Positions 20,738 through 32,520 of a DNA stretch of 40,079 nucleotides are shown here, in pieces (positions within the stretch are counted from its first letter, which is position 1; the number at the start of each line of letters is the position of its first letter). A program made the translations under genes and the position numbers. Source of the DNA: Zygnema circumcarinatum (lineage: Eukaryota; Streptophyta; Zygnematophyceae; Zygnematales; Zygnemataceae); contig CM074806.1 in the NCBI GenBank assembly GCA_037447605.1, positions 1,196,757-1,236,835 on the forward strand, written 5' to 3'. The notes under the pieces are model-generated. The model saw only the letters and a program-made list of their open reading frames with translations. It was not told the origin of the DNA and did not search any database.

Positions 20738-21908
20738 GGGCGCCTTTTCTCCAGGGCGCGTTGCTGGCGAGCTTGCATGCCTCGCGAGTCTGTAGGGGAC
20801 CTTTTGGCGCGTCGTCCGCCTGCGCGTGAGGGGTCCTTCTTCCCCATCTTGAATCAGGGCTGGCTTTCCTTAGGATACATGGCATCCTTAAGATCGGCAC
20901 AAACAAACGTGCTTTGCTCGTCTGCCTTCCTCTATGGCACTGCCCTTTACAGTACAGTCTGACAGTATGACAGTACAGTATTTACAGTATGGAAGTATAC
21001 GGCAGTATTAAGTTAAGCTGTGCAGAGAAGAGGAGCAAGACGGGGTTCTGAATTCAAAGCATTGAGCTCCTTCACACCGCGAGACTGAATCTGATCATCG
21101 TAAACATCATTGCATGCGTAGGAGAGTCAGAAAAGATTCTTGGTGGCATTCTCCAGTCAGCGAAACGACCACAGAAACGATGTACAAGCATTTTAGTGCA
21201 TTACGTTTAGGAGTAACTTCAGTCTGAAGTTGTGCAACCTCCACCACATTCAGGAGATTTGTGAATTCATCAAGCAAGAAGCAACTTCATATATTTCAAC
21301 TTGACCTTCTAGCTTCAAATCTGCAGAAGCCTCTTGGTAGGGAGAGGACTCTACCGTAAAAAAAACAGAATTCTGCTTAGGTTCCCAGAAACGAGGAGTG
21401 TGTGTTCGAGTGTATGGAGTGTATGATGCCAGCAAGGACAAACATTTCAGGTTCAGGGATAAGAAAACGGCAGCCATGCAGACTATATGCTTAAAAAATA
21501 AATTAGATATCCGAGGACGGCAACATTCTTTTTGAGTGTGGTTCGAGTTTCCAACATCACACCAGAAATGCAAAAAGGAATATTGAATATTAGAAGATTT
21601 CATTCGAAATAGTACAATTGGACCTGCCTGATCAGCTGCTGGTCATTATTTGCCCCGCTATACAAGCACCGCTAATGCTGACACAACATTTATTTACCAC
21701 TCTACTCTGAGGATCAGTCACACGAATGACATCACCTATTTACTTTTCCGCGTTCTACTCTGTAAAGGCCAAAGCGATTTGGCTCTCAAAAAACATAAAG
21801 ACAAAACTTTGGTTGTCGACTGATTGATGTGCTGCACACCATTTGGCGCCTGTTCCTAGCAAAGCCTTCCCCCCCCCTGCCCCCATTCTTCCTCCCTGTA
21901 CTTGAGCC
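20738..21908. other. Intergenic region with an ACAGTA microsatellite
   Basis: This is the 5' flank of the GET3-like gene and the 3' flank of the phosphatase gene. At about 20947-21008 there is an imperfect array of ACAGTA/CAGTAT units (TACAGTACAGTCTGACAGTA...). The reverse-strand open frame at 21250-21603 has no recognisable domain and probably lies in the phosphatase 3' untranslated region. A C-run near 21869-21875 is followed closely by the phosphatase stop at 21909. Confidence 0.5.
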
Positions 21909-24900
21909 CTAAACATAGTTCACTGCAGATTGTCTCTCGCTCGTCCCCAAAACTCGCACCGTGCTTCCCACGATTTCGAGTACCTGCAATCGAGTGATGA
22001 ATCAAAGCTCGTTAGGAAAGTTGCCTTTCAGCGAACAAAAAATCAGCAAAATCTGGTAGCAAAAATCCACGAAAGATAAGATATGCAGCTGCGCGGGAAT
22101 GAGTTGAAGAGTAGGGCACCTGTGGAGGGGCGTCCATTATTCCGCTCGACATGCCAACATCGATGCGCCATACCCGTCCACTAAATTCACTGTCATCATC
22201 AGGCACGGAATGGAAAAAACATCGACACCATATTCAGAAGAGAGTGTTTGAAAAGCCAGCAAGAACAGAAAGTGCAGGACGATTCCAACATAAATGGAGA
22301 CGAGCCGCGATTGAAAAGGCGGGGGTTGAGAAGTCCAATGAAATCATCGTTAATGGGTAGCCTGAATGCTCTGCTACCTCACCTGTTTGCTCCCGTTTCC
22401 TGCGGGGTGTGGCCCACGACCTGTCTCTGCACTCCCGCTGCATCCAGAGCTGCCACCAGTGCAGCATATGCCTGCATTACATCCAATACAATACATAACG
22501 AATTGTCAGTTCATGGTTAGTTATTTGCGAAAAATATCACTTCAACACCAACGTTGGACGAGATATGCTCAGAGTATAACGATTCAATACAAGTGACGCC
22601 TACCATGCGGTCCAGACTATCACACTTATGCGCAAATGCTCGCACCTCATTTCCCTAATGACAACTCAACGGCCAAAACAAATGTTTGGTCTCTCAGCCG
22701 ACTTAAAGCCTCGAAAAACCTGGACATTTGAACAAGGCAGAGGCTGCCACTCACCATGCGCCGCTCTGTAGCGCTGTCATATCTCCGATGTGAGTAAAGT
22801 CGGCTCCACACCACACTATCGTAGCCCTTAATTGCAATGTACGGCAAGGCTGCTTCCTCCCCCCTGGCATCCGTTTCTCCCCGCATCCATCTGCTGACCT
22901 CCAAATTCAAGCGCTCCAAGCCGTAGTTCACTGCAAGTAAAGAGACATCCCTCCTCCGTAAGAGCACGCACTTTCCCTGCTTGTCTCATCTTCTCCTGAA
23001 CTGTCTCGGCTACATCCTAATCCCCAATTCAATGGCCATGCTCACCATGATGGGGCAGCACGCCCCCGTGGCAGAACAGCGTATCCTCCACTTGCAAGAC
23101 CACTCCATGGCGTGCCATCTGGCAGGCCAAGGGACCCCCCGGCTGGAAGAGCATGGCCCGCGCCTTTTGGCTCCTGTGGGCCTGCAAGGAGGGCTTCCAG
23201 GATCAATGAAACTGCAGAGCAAGAGCAGACACAGTTGCCGTACTGCTTGAACAAACAGGGAACACTATTGCAGCTCACTCACCTGGAGAGGGTTCCAGCG
23301 CCACCCAAGCGCCATAGGCTGCTTAGATCGTTTTTGCAACTGCGCCTCCCTCCACCAATTCACAAATGCGCTGTCCCAGTTGCCTCCATGATAGTCTGTA
23401 CAATACCGCACAAATTGCTCACATTCGATGTAGGCATCGTCCGTGACAAAGCGGTAGTCTCCTTCCACATTCATTGTCTCGTGATTTCCATTCACCTGCA
23501 GAGTTATAATGTAGTGCTTTAGCGTTTTTCTCACTTTCTCTCTGTACCACTCGAGTCACCACCTACAGCAGTCAATGATGTGCACACATCTCCACGAAGA
23601 AGCTCTACAAACGATTTATTTTTTATCTTCATTTTCCTGTAGCTCTCTCTGCGCAATCGTTAGCTTCTAGCACCCCGCAATTTGCTGGCTGTTTAGGTCA
23701 CAATTGTACCGATTTCCACGCATTTCGTACCAAACCCCTGTTTGCATTTTGTTCCCACTTTAAATTTGCACAACCTTACCTGATAAACCGCACCGTCATG
23801 CTTTCGTGCCTCATCCTGTAGGTGCCGCAACAACGACATAATCGCAATCTCATCCCCTCCTCTGTCTAAAATGTCTCCCACCTGCACCAGAATCTGTTTG
23901 CCATTGGACCCCATTCCCTCTAGTGTCAGCCTTCCCTTAAAACTGAAACCTTGACCAGCGGTCGCCATGCATCAATCTGCAAGCAAACGAATAATTTCTT
24001 CCGAGCATACACGGACATAGATATGACCCTGAAAACTTGGACGATTTCCACTGCCAACCTGACTGCCTATGAATATAGCCTCTGTTGAAAATGTGGACTA
24101 TTTTACGATCAGAGATATTGCTCTAATAATGGCAACCATGTGGAGAACAGACAGAAGCATCGACAAGGGGATGGAACGCCACTTGCAGAAATGCATAGGA
24201 CACCTCAGAAACACAAAACCCAGGTACTTCACCTCTCCTGAATCGGCAGTTGAGAACTAAATAAAAAGAAACATTGCATATGATACACCAAAGAACGAAA
24301 TGGGTCCCAGCAACATTGCAGCTTGTCACAAAGCATGTGAAATTCGAAAAGGAGTATGCATGCACATCTACACACATCCGTCTGTAGCAACTCACAGTTG
24401 AGCCTCCAATCCAACTCATTCGCCCATCCCGACTAAGGACACCAGCGAGCTGGAAAGAGGCGATAGCTTTGTCCCAATCGCCATGTACATCTCCCACTGC
24501 ACATTCCCCAGTCAAAGAAATCATCGATAATGGGTTTCTTCCAGTAAAAGATATATCAAATAACTTCCACAGCATCTGTTGATGGTAACTCGATGTCCCT
24601 ACCGTACTCATTCCAGCCTTTTCTAAGGAAGGAAAATGGTCTCAATACAGGACAATCCAATCCTACCTTCACTGATACACACTACAGACGCAGTTATAAT
24701 TAAATCAACTTACTTGCCCTATTCGATGGTCGTCCGCTACGAGAATCTAACGAAGGGAGTTAGAGGCACACCTGCAACAATACGACGCCCTTCAGCGCTA
24801 ACTTTAAAAGGCGGATTTGGAGGAGTCTGCTGTTCCAAAGGAAATTCATCCACAAAAACGCCCGGCGTTGTAACCATTACTCCCACATTAAATCCAGGTT

Positions 24901-25546
24901 GCATCTGGTTCAACCCTGCTGTCTTCCCCTCTGTGCGATTTCCCACTTCTGCAGGAGGCTCCACTAACGTCCCATTCACTTTTTCTGACTGCTCCACCTG
25001 CCTGGGATTCTCCTTTTCTCTTTCAAATAGAAAAGCCAGATGAAGCAATTCCTGCTCCGCCAATTCTGGTTGAACGCTGTACGTTTGTGAAGCATCTTGT
25101 CGCTGAGCGGCCTCTGCCGAAGGGACGGTGACGAATAGCGCTTCTTTACGGAGCACCCTAGAGGATTTCAGAGACGCAGCTCGGGACAAACTGCTAGAAG
25201 AGAGGAAATTGGAGCCTAGAACTGAACGTCTCTTCGGTAAAAAAGACGGTCTTAAGAACCTAGTTGCATTACCGGCCCCTGCCTTATTGACACAATCAGC
25301 CATGGCTTCCAACGACCATGCTGTGTCCTGAACAGCGACCCTATGTTCTGCCAGACCGGCAGATGGAGAGCATTGCAAAACCGCCTTCTCGGGCAGCCGC
25401 ATATGGAAGAAGTTAGTCTGTGTAGAAGAAGGACAAAGTGGTTGCGCCTGCCTAACTCTGAAGCTCACAGCTAAATTCTTTGCGCGCGAAAAGTCATTCA
25501 ATAGTGGCAAGGAGCTCTCCCAATGAGGCGCTAAAACCGCCCCCAT
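21909..25546 (-). CDS. Shewanella-like (SLP-type) PPP serine/threonine phosphatase (10 exons)
   Basis: Exons 25546-24772, 24496-24396, 23893-23780, 23495-23283, 23181-23046, 22930-22755, 22654-22604, 22471-22383, 22180-22120 and 21983-21909 join in phase to 596 residues. All PPP metal and phosphate motifs are present: GDVHGD (260-265), GDILDRGG (298-305), GNHE (333-336), HGG (439-441) and GHT (542-544). The end is VWRIDVGMSSG then a short tail. The arrangement is that of the plant bacterial-like SLP1 family, which is plastid-located in Arabidopsis. About 255 residues precede the catalytic core. They are Ser/Arg-rich early on, then Glu/Pro-rich (FEREKENPRQVEQSEKVNGT), consistent with a transit peptide plus a long disordered extension. 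The ATG at 25546 is the first in frame. Exon 5 must start at 23181, since an earlier acceptor would leave an in-frame TGA. Confidence 0.94.
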
Positions 25547-26305
25547 TGCTGCTGCCTCTCTGCATAAGAATGTTGCCGCAGAGAGACGGCGCGCTGCGGA
25601 CGAAATCCGCTGGATATCCACGCACTCGACCTCCCTCGACGCCAGCCTTGGTCCTTCTGCCTCGACAAAGGCCTGCAAGCCAAGCAGTGGCCGGACATGG
25701 ATGACCCCCTCCGTCCTCTCTCCTCCGTCCCGCTGCCCAGCAACCCTCCACCCTTACCCCTCTCGCCCTAACCCTAACCTTCCTCTGCAAGCGCTCCGGA
25801 AGCCAGCGCAGAGGCTAGTGCCCTGTCCCTGCCCACCCGCCCGCCCGTTCCTCAGGGGGCGGCGCGAAAGCAATCGCAGGGCCTGGCTCTGGCGGGCGGG
25901 CCGGCGCGGCACGTGGGTGAGAGCCCAGGGGGGCGCTGGGCGGCCGCCGCGTGGCGCGCAGGGGATCCGCCGTGTGTGGCTGCGCCGGCTCGCGGCGCAT
26001 AATGCAGCGCGGGGGGGCCAATCGGAGGGCCGGGGGAAGATTTTTTGGGACACGCGGCGGGGTGGGGCTGGCGGGCGAGGGGGGACCGAATCGGACAGGC
26101 GGACAGGTGTCAGGCGAACGGGACGGGCGGCGGCGGTCCACGGGCTGTGGCTGAACCACGCAGGCCGGCTGGCTGACTAACTCGCGGCCTGGTTAACCGG
26201 CCTGGTTTACTCGCTGCGCGTACGCACGCAGGATGGGAGGGACAGAGCAGATGGAATTTAGTAATAATTAAAAGTTATTTAATTTGTTCAATAGTGTTAC
26301 CCACT
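25547..26305. other. GC/CpG-rich promoter region with a telomere-like CCCTAA repeat
   Basis: The stretch 25790-26240 is very GC-rich (GGGCGGCGCG, GGCCGCCGCG). It produces long open frames of Pro/Arg/Gly on both strands that I treat as composition artefacts. At 25766-25779 lies CCCTAACCCTAACC, 220 bases upstream of the phosphatase start. It may be a telo-box-like promoter element or an interstitial telomere relic. The DNA likely carries the phosphatase promoter and 5' leader. Confidence 0.5.
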
Positions 26306-26377
26306 TCTTCGGTAGTATAGTGGTAAGTATCCCCGCCTGTCACGCGGGAGACCCGGGTTCAATTCCCGGCCGGAGAG
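26306..26377 (+). tRNA. tRNA-Asp (GUC)
   Basis: A complete 72-base cloverleaf. The acceptor is TCTTCGG/CCGGAGA (one G-U pair), the D arm GTAT...GTAT, and the anticodon stem CCCGC/GCGGG around CTGTCAC, giving anticodon GTC. The variable loop is AGAC and the T arm CCGGG-TTCAATT-CCCGG, with discriminator G. No intron and no encoded CCA. It closely matches eukaryotic cytosolic tRNA-Asp, so this is nuclear. It supplies aspartate for cytosolic translation. Confidence 0.97.
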
Positions 26378-26378
26378 C

Positions 26379-26384
26379 TTTTTT
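26379..26384 (+). terminator. RNA polymerase III terminator of tRNA-Asp
   Basis: A run of six T starts two bases after the discriminator base of tRNA-Asp, the usual Pol III stop signal. Confidence 0.85.
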
Positions 26385-26599
26385 CCTCTAGTTCCCTATG
26401 ATGATTTTATCCATGTGCATTTGATGGCCTTGCCATCGTGAGTTCAAACAACGATCCCTTTCAGCAGTTATTCGTGAAAGACATGAAACTCGTTTGCTGA
26501 TGCTCCATCACAAACCACACCCCACATGCCATTAATTGCCCAAAATGGTTAGGTTTTGCGTGCATTTCTTGCAACGGAGGTCGCGTAGAGGTGCATCTA

Positions 26600-27117
26600 T
26601 ACGTGGCTTGTTCGACACGTGGCGAGGTCACACTTGCGCGAGACACGTGGCGTGTTCTCGAGCAAAGTCCAAAAATCTCATAATCGGAAATCCAACGGTC
26701 AGAAATTTGCTGCATCATGACACATGCGCATATCACGAGCAAAACCCCTCAAAAAATTGACACGTGGCGTATTCACGACAAAACCCCTGCCATCTCGCAC
26801 GCGGTAATCCAACGGCCGATAATGCCACATTGGAACACGCGGCGCAACTACGAGCAAATAATAATCTGTGACACGAGGCAATCCAACGGTCAAACAACTG
26901 ATCAATGACACGTGTCACAATGGAGATACGATATAAGGTATATATCCAAATCGATAACGATACGATACATAAGGTATTTACGATACGTTGTGTAACGATA
27001 CCACACGATATATCCGCACCCACGTTCAAGTACGCCACGTGTCAAGACGCGGCGTTCTGACCGTTGAATTGTCGCTTGCGAGATGGCAGGGGTTTTGTCG
27101 TGGTTACGCCACGTCAC
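26600..27117. repeat. Fold-back cluster of CACGTGGCG-containing repeats
   Basis: From 26600 to 26920, related units follow one another, each with a version of GACACGTGGCG, then CACGAGCAAAACCCC, then AATCCAACGGTCA. The unit at 26758-26843 recurs inverted at about 27033-27117: GTGGCGTA..CACGACAAAA then CCCCTGCCATCTCGCA and a CAACGG core, matching the reverse complement with few changes. The centre (26930-27010) is AT-rich with ACGATACGATA and GATATAAGGTATAT repeats. The inverted pair would make a 360-bp fold-back or MITE-like element. No protein is encoded. The rest of 26378-27867 has no gene I can support. Confidence 0.7.
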
Positions 27118-27867
27118 CGACAAGCACAGACAAACCGGCAGCATGACGGAAGGCGGCAGAGAGAGGGATGCTCGATGGCCTTCTTCATGTGACAACAATC
27201 ATGGAGCATGCATCCACCCATGCATGCATGCACATAGTAAAGCAGTCGAGGTTGGGGAAAACAGCTCATGCTGCCACCGCCATGCGCCATGTGGCCATCC
27301 TCCTCAGCGCCGAATACCTTCGCTTATGCTTCTGAAAAGTATTAACTATCGCGACCTTTCCTCTGACGATGTGCGTGTACTAAAAGCACTAGCTTACACG
27401 GAAGAGTCCAGAATGCAAATAGGCGCTGCTTCGCCTGTCTTCATTTTTTTATGTTGCCACTAATCATTAAGATAAGTACAAAATAGTCATCAATCAAACT
27501 GACATGACCTAAATGAATATGACATGATCTAAATGAATATATATACAATTGTCTGAAAGATGAACCAGTGATGCCCGTAAACCCGAAGCTACCAGGGCAT
27601 TTCACATGCTGCTCTGTCCATGGAACGCACAAGTACAGAGAGCAGCAAGCACACCTTTGCCTATCTATCTCACCCATCACCTATCCGCTTCTGGACAAGA
27701 CCACCTTCTCCACCCTCTGCAAGAGCTCTCTCTGACGTCAAAGACATGCTTCCAATGTTCACACTGCGTGATGAATATTCCAAAAGTCTCCCCAATTCTC
27801 CGTGCGACCGGTCCATCGGACGTGCAAACGCTAAGAAGGACCACATCCCCGTAAAAGAACCTCTTGA

Positions 27868-30172
27868 TCATGACTTGCTCTGCCCTTCGTGTGACTCCTT
27901 CACTCGGACAGCGCGATATATGACCCATCGGTTCTCCATCTCCCAGCCCCAGTTCTCTGTCCTCCTCACATCCAGAGGAGGCCAATGGTTCACCATCACC
28001 CGCGTCCGGGTCACATGTCCAAACAGGTTGACGTCGCGAATGATCTGCCATCGATTTTCGTGTTCTCCAAAGAGACTGTCGCGGAGGCCGGCAGTGATGG
28101 ACCCATCCGGATGGAAGTATCGCAGCATGACAAAGGGCCCCCAAGAAGAGGGGTCTCCTCCGCGGTACAAAATGGCATAATTTTGAAAATACTACATTCC
28201 CCAAGAAAATAACCATCCAATAGGACTTGTATTGATCAAAGCGAGCAACTACGTGATCGTCTTCATGACATCTGGTAGAGAGTCTCTCTAAACCTATCTG
28301 CTGGACCCTGCACCGTTATCCACGACTCCGTAACGTCTGATCCTTGTCATTCATACAGTGCTAGAAGAGCAGAGGGTCCATATAGAAGAGGGACCTCAAG
28401 GTGGCTATAAATATCAAAACAAAAATGCTGGCTTTGGAGGCTTTAGGAGAAAGCAAAGAATGCAGCGGTAAAATAAGGGCAGGTGAAATTAGTTGCGTCA
28501 GCATACGACTGCACAGCTTTGCACCCTCTTCAACATCCCAATCGCCGAATCAGCCATTACACCCTACTGCTCCCTTGAAACATTTTGTCGGTTAACAAAC
28601 AGCAGACATACACACACCTCACACTCCTCACTTCTAGCCTTACGTCCACAAGCTGCAGTTCTTGGCATCCAGGCTCAGGGTAGTGACTCCTACCCCTTTG
28701 AAGCAGAACTCCCAAGTGAACTTGCAGAGATCAGCCGCAGTGACGAGCACCTGCAGAAAGGCCTCAACATCAACACTAGACAAGTCTCAATCACGGAAGT
28801 CTCCCATTGAAGTGGGAGCACGCTGAAACTCTGGAACTAAGGCAACTGGTTAGGGACAAGTCCTAAAAGCTCATAGGCCTTGTTTTCACGTATTAGCCGA
28901 TTGTGACGAGTCAGTTAGACTGTTATATGTACAGTTGATTCTGTTCATGATGGTTGGAAAATAAAGAATGCACGACAGTTTTAAGTTGCTTTGGTGGATC
29001 AGAAATTAGGTAATGCACAGGTTTCCATGGAAGCGAATGTAACAGGTCCAACTCTGAATACGCCACAAGCATTTAGCGACAACAGATCCTGGGTTGGACA
29101 GTAAGCATTCATACTTCAAGTCGACCACTGTCATTAGATTCTTTCACTAATGATAACTAAGTACAGTGTTTGCCAGTCAGGTCTGGTGAAGTAGATTACA
29201 GATGATCAACCAGATGTTAAAGAGACTTCACCTCAGTCATCATATATGAGCCTGCAAGGTGTAAGTGATGATGGATGTAGGTGGATTTTTTATCGCAAGA
29301 TAACTGAAAGGACAATGGGATAGGAAGGGTACAGAAATGATCAATGAAGCAAAAGTGGATATGTGGGAAATGATGACATGGAAAGTAGAGTGCCAACATG
29401 ACCAAGGCGACGATAAAAAAACAATGACCCAAATGCCTTACGGTTGGTGAAAGTATGTTGATGCTAGTGGTACTGTGGCCTGACGAGGAGCTTACGCGAT
29501 TGGCATCCACGAGGGAGAAACTGAATGCATGGAGCCGAGACATAGCATTCGTTTCCAGCGCTGCATCTGGCACGCTCATTCGTCCCTCCCACAAAATGTC
29601 ACAATGCCTCTGCCAAAGACTGTACTCCTGCAAAAGCGGAAAAAATAAATGCAATGCGGTAGTAATTGTTAGCTACTCTATAAGAGAGCAGCCTTATAGA
29701 TATTCATTACCTCAATTAAGCACGTGCTGGGCTTGATAGAAGATTTTTCTACAATGCCTGAACAATTCCAATGCAATAGAGACAGCATTTTCCTATGTTG
29801 TGCGACGCAACACAGCGTCACGAATTGGCGATTTTAAAGACTCTTGACGAAAGCCGCCAGTACAAAATCGACAATTTTGGAAAAAGGTAAGACGGACTTC
29901 TCAGCCGCACTACCAGACGAAGACCTAACTACGAAGAGGCAGCTTAAAGCACCAAGGAACGCAGTAAAGCTGCATTTAGAGAACCAGCTGACGAGCATAG
30001 GACTAACTGCACTCCCATCCAGAAGCGAAGCAAAGAAGGGACGGCAAACCTGCGCTTGGCATCGCCAGGAACGCGAGACAGCCATGCAGCGCGCGAGGCT
30101 GGCGGCATCCAACAGCGCGAGGACGGCATGGAGGAGGTCGGGCCCCAGCGCGCGCGACGGGTCTGCGTCCAT
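27868..30172 (-). CDS. F-box protein with a C-terminal Trp/Tyr-rich domain (4 exons)
   Basis: Likely the substrate-recognition subunit of an SCF ubiquitin ligase. Exon 1 (30172-30050) holds the F-box, LGPDLLHAVLALLDAASLAR then CMAVSRSWRCQAQ, which binds SKP1. Exon 2 (29627-29496) continues EYSLWQRHCDILWEGRM, typical of the residues after an F-box. Exon 3 (28750-~28694) reads VLVTAADLCKFTWEFCFKG. Exon 4 (28191-27868) reads SWGPFVMLRYFHPDGSITAG, then TENWGWEMENRWVIYRAVRV, stopping after EGQSKS. Phase between exons 3 and 4 requires a donor at GGG/GTAGGA; a better-looking GTAAGG 40 bases later would break the frame, so that junction is uncertain. The predicted size is about 211 residues. The C-terminal pattern occurs in plant F-box proteins, but the substrate is unknown. 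It is divergent from the C2-LysM gene. Confidence 0.75.
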
Positions 30173-31012
30173 GGCCTCCGCACTCGTCCCCTTTCCCCTC
30201 CCTCAGCTGCCCATCAGCTCCTGAACAAGCCGACACGGCAGATGCAAGCCGCTGATAAAGTGAACATCCCTCGGTTTCTGACGCCTGGAAAATGAAGGGG
30301 CTGGGGCCATGGGGGCCATGGGGGCCATGGGACCATTGCACCATTGCACCATAGGGGCCATGCGGACCATGGCACCATGGGCATAGGGGTGCAGACCATC
30401 GCTCACATTCACGCGTCAATGTGGCGGCGCTGGCTTGTGAGCAATTTGAAGCGGGGGGGGATGTGGCATTGATCTCACGATGGCGATGCCATCAAATGTA
30501 CATGGACAAATGGTTTGAAGCTAAGCTCTAGATCGTGAATAGAAAGCGAGCGAGGCATCGGGACTCTCTAGTTTCGAACTTGGTGCGACACAATCGTGTT
30601 CATGAACAACCTCATCGATAACTGGTTCTTCACTTTTTGATGTTACTTGTTGCTTTGCTGCAAACTTCTTTTCCAACTCTCAAGTTCCCAGAGGCATGTG
30701 TTCCTATCACCGTCCATTCCCTCCCTTTGTACCTGAAGGGGTACTTCAGACAACAAAAAGCCCTATGAGCTGAACCCCTCCCCCTCATCACTCAGATTTT
30801 TTGAACGAGATTCCATCCACGTGTGAACGTTGGAAACTCGCCCCGCGACTGACTGTACGGGAGAAGGAGAGGAGAGGAGAGGAGAGGGAAGGAGCCTCAG
30901 ACTGAGAAGAAGGGTGAGAGGTGTTGGCGCGAGTGGTAGAGCCCAGAGGTGCGCCTTCAGGAGCAGCCTGTCCTGCCTCTGGGGAGCTAGAAGGAGGCCG
31001 GCAAAGGTAGCC
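30173..31012. promoter_or_regulatory. Divergent intergenic region between F-box and C2-LysM genes
   Basis: The two starts face away from each other across 840 bases. At 30299-30385 there is an array of GGGGCCATGG and CACCATTG/CACCATGG units (GGGGCCATGGGGGCCATGGG, then ACCATTGCACCATTGCACC). A G-run lies at 30453-30461 and purine-rich GGAGAGGAGAGG at 30867-30890 in the C2-LysM leader. No additional gene is supported. Confidence 0.5.
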
Positions 31013-32520
31013 ATGGCGAGCTCTGGAGGGGAACTGCATGTCATGGTGGTAGAGGGCAGCATGGAGGCAGGCATCGGCAGCGGAGGTGACAAGTACGTCA
31101 TTATCAGGCTCGGAGAGCAGAGCGTGTCGACGCGGGCTGTCCGAAGCGATCCGCTGCTGAAGTGGCAGCAGGGCTTCTGCCTGGCCCTAACGGCGGGGGT
31201 CACAACTCTCACTGTGAGCTCCGCAAATGCGCCTTGAATGCGGCTTGATGCTTTCCCTGGCACGAAAATCCACTGCTTTATTGCTATGGGATGAATGCTT
31301 CGTCGTTGCGAGAAGCTCCTTTGCAATTTTGGCTTCAGCGGTGTCTTTACAGGTTCCTCATGTCAGACCCTCCTCTAATCTGTGAATCAATATCTCGCCA
31401 TCGGCCTTTACGACCTCCTTGCATTCTCAAACAATGCACTAGAGTCTTGGATTTACCTTCTCGTCTTGACGGTCCCCATCGCTCCGCATAATGTCGTTCT
31501 GATGACTGAAACAGGTTAGCATTGGTGGCACTGATAGTGGAATTCTTGGAGAAGCGCAATTTGATCTTCCAACTGCTCTTTGTGAGAAGGGTGGAACCAA
31601 GGCGGAGTGGTATGAACTCCGGAATCCCGCAGGCAGCCCGGTTGCTCGCTTGTGTCTGGTGCTACGCTTTGTCAAAACATCAGGTTTGCTCACAACACAG
31701 TGCTATTTCTGAAACTTCTCAACAGCAAGTTGCCCTAAGGGAATTGAAGAGGGGGAATGTCCTTGGAGACTGGCAATCAATGAGGAGCCTCCAACATTGA
31801 ATATACCTCTAAGGGGATTCTATTGGGCCATAATATGCAGCATCGGATGGCTCCCAACGACCAGTTCGTTCCGCTACTCTCAATGCACAGACGCGGACTC
31901 GGAGTGCTGCTTTGCCCGCAGCTTCTGCTCCTCTGCCTGGGCCTGCTGGTGCTCCTTCATTTGCCACTTCACCTGCTCCCTCTGCCGCCTCTGCGGCCCC
32001 TGCAGGAAGCGCTCGTCCAACTACCTCTTCTGCTGCCAAAGGAAAACCCTCCGCGTTGGCTCCCTCTCGACCTCCCATCTCCACTGCTGGCTCAACCAAT
32101 CGTGCACTAGTTCCATCCAAGAGGCCTTCAGAAGGGAAAGGGCAGCCCGGTCCTCAGAAAGGCTCCGCAGGACAGCGTGTGCTGTTGCTTAGTGGTGGAT
32201 TGCTCCTCGTAGCGCTTGCAAGCATGCTCCTCGGGGATCGACAGAGGAAGCCGCAAGTGTATGAGGTATGCAGTCCTTGCCTCTTTGCAGTTCTCTCCCG
32301 CACTTACCACTTCGATCTCGACAATCGCTCAACATTAAAAAAAATAAACCACCCTATATCTCTGGTCCCTCCTTTCTTGCTGCAGGTAAAGAAGGGAGAC
32401 ACTGTGTGCTCTATTGCAGGCTGTTATGGCCTCAGCCCGGATGACGTGGTGGATGCCAATTTGGCTATAGCTGATGACCCTGACCGTATCTTCCCTGGTG
32501 ACCGACTCTTCATTCCATAG
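31013..32520 (+). CDS. C2 domain - Pro/Ser linker - transmembrane helix - LysM protein (4 exons)
   Basis: Exons 31013-31213, 31515-31683, 31841-32265 and 32386-32520 join in phase to 309 residues. The ATG has GTAGCCATGGCG context. Residues 5-123 form a C2-type beta sandwich (GELHVMVVEGSME, KYVIIRLGEQSVSTR, VSIGGTDSGILGEAQFDLPT, WYELRNPAGSPVARLCLVLR). C2 domains often bind phospholipids; the usual Ca2+-binding aspartates are sparse here, so calcium dependence is doubtful. Residues 125-234 are a Pro/Ala/Ser linker. A single hydrophobic helix lies at 237-255 (VLLLSGGLLLVALASMLLG) with basic flank DRQRK. Residues 266-309 are a LysM motif (VKKGDTVCSIAGCYGLSPDD, DPDRIFPGDRLFIP), which binds N-acetylglucosamine-type glycans. 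There is no N-terminal signal peptide, so it is probably tail-anchored with C2 in the cytosol and LysM across the membrane, or plastid-located. I know no characterised protein of this layout. Confidence 0.88.

Noticed and set aside
25701-26180. Open frames on both strands in GC-rich DNA
   Set aside because: Stop codons are rare by composition; products are Pro/Arg/Gly-rich without motifs or splice context.
27677-28216. 179-codon reverse-strand open frame overlapping the F-box gene
   Set aside because: It is the wrong frame of exon 4; the F-box-consistent frame (MLRYFHPDGS) is the other one.
31797-32192. Cys/Ser-rich plus-strand open frame
   Set aside because: It is a shifted frame of exon 3 of the C2-LysM gene, whose true frame encodes the Pro/Ala linker and membrane helix.
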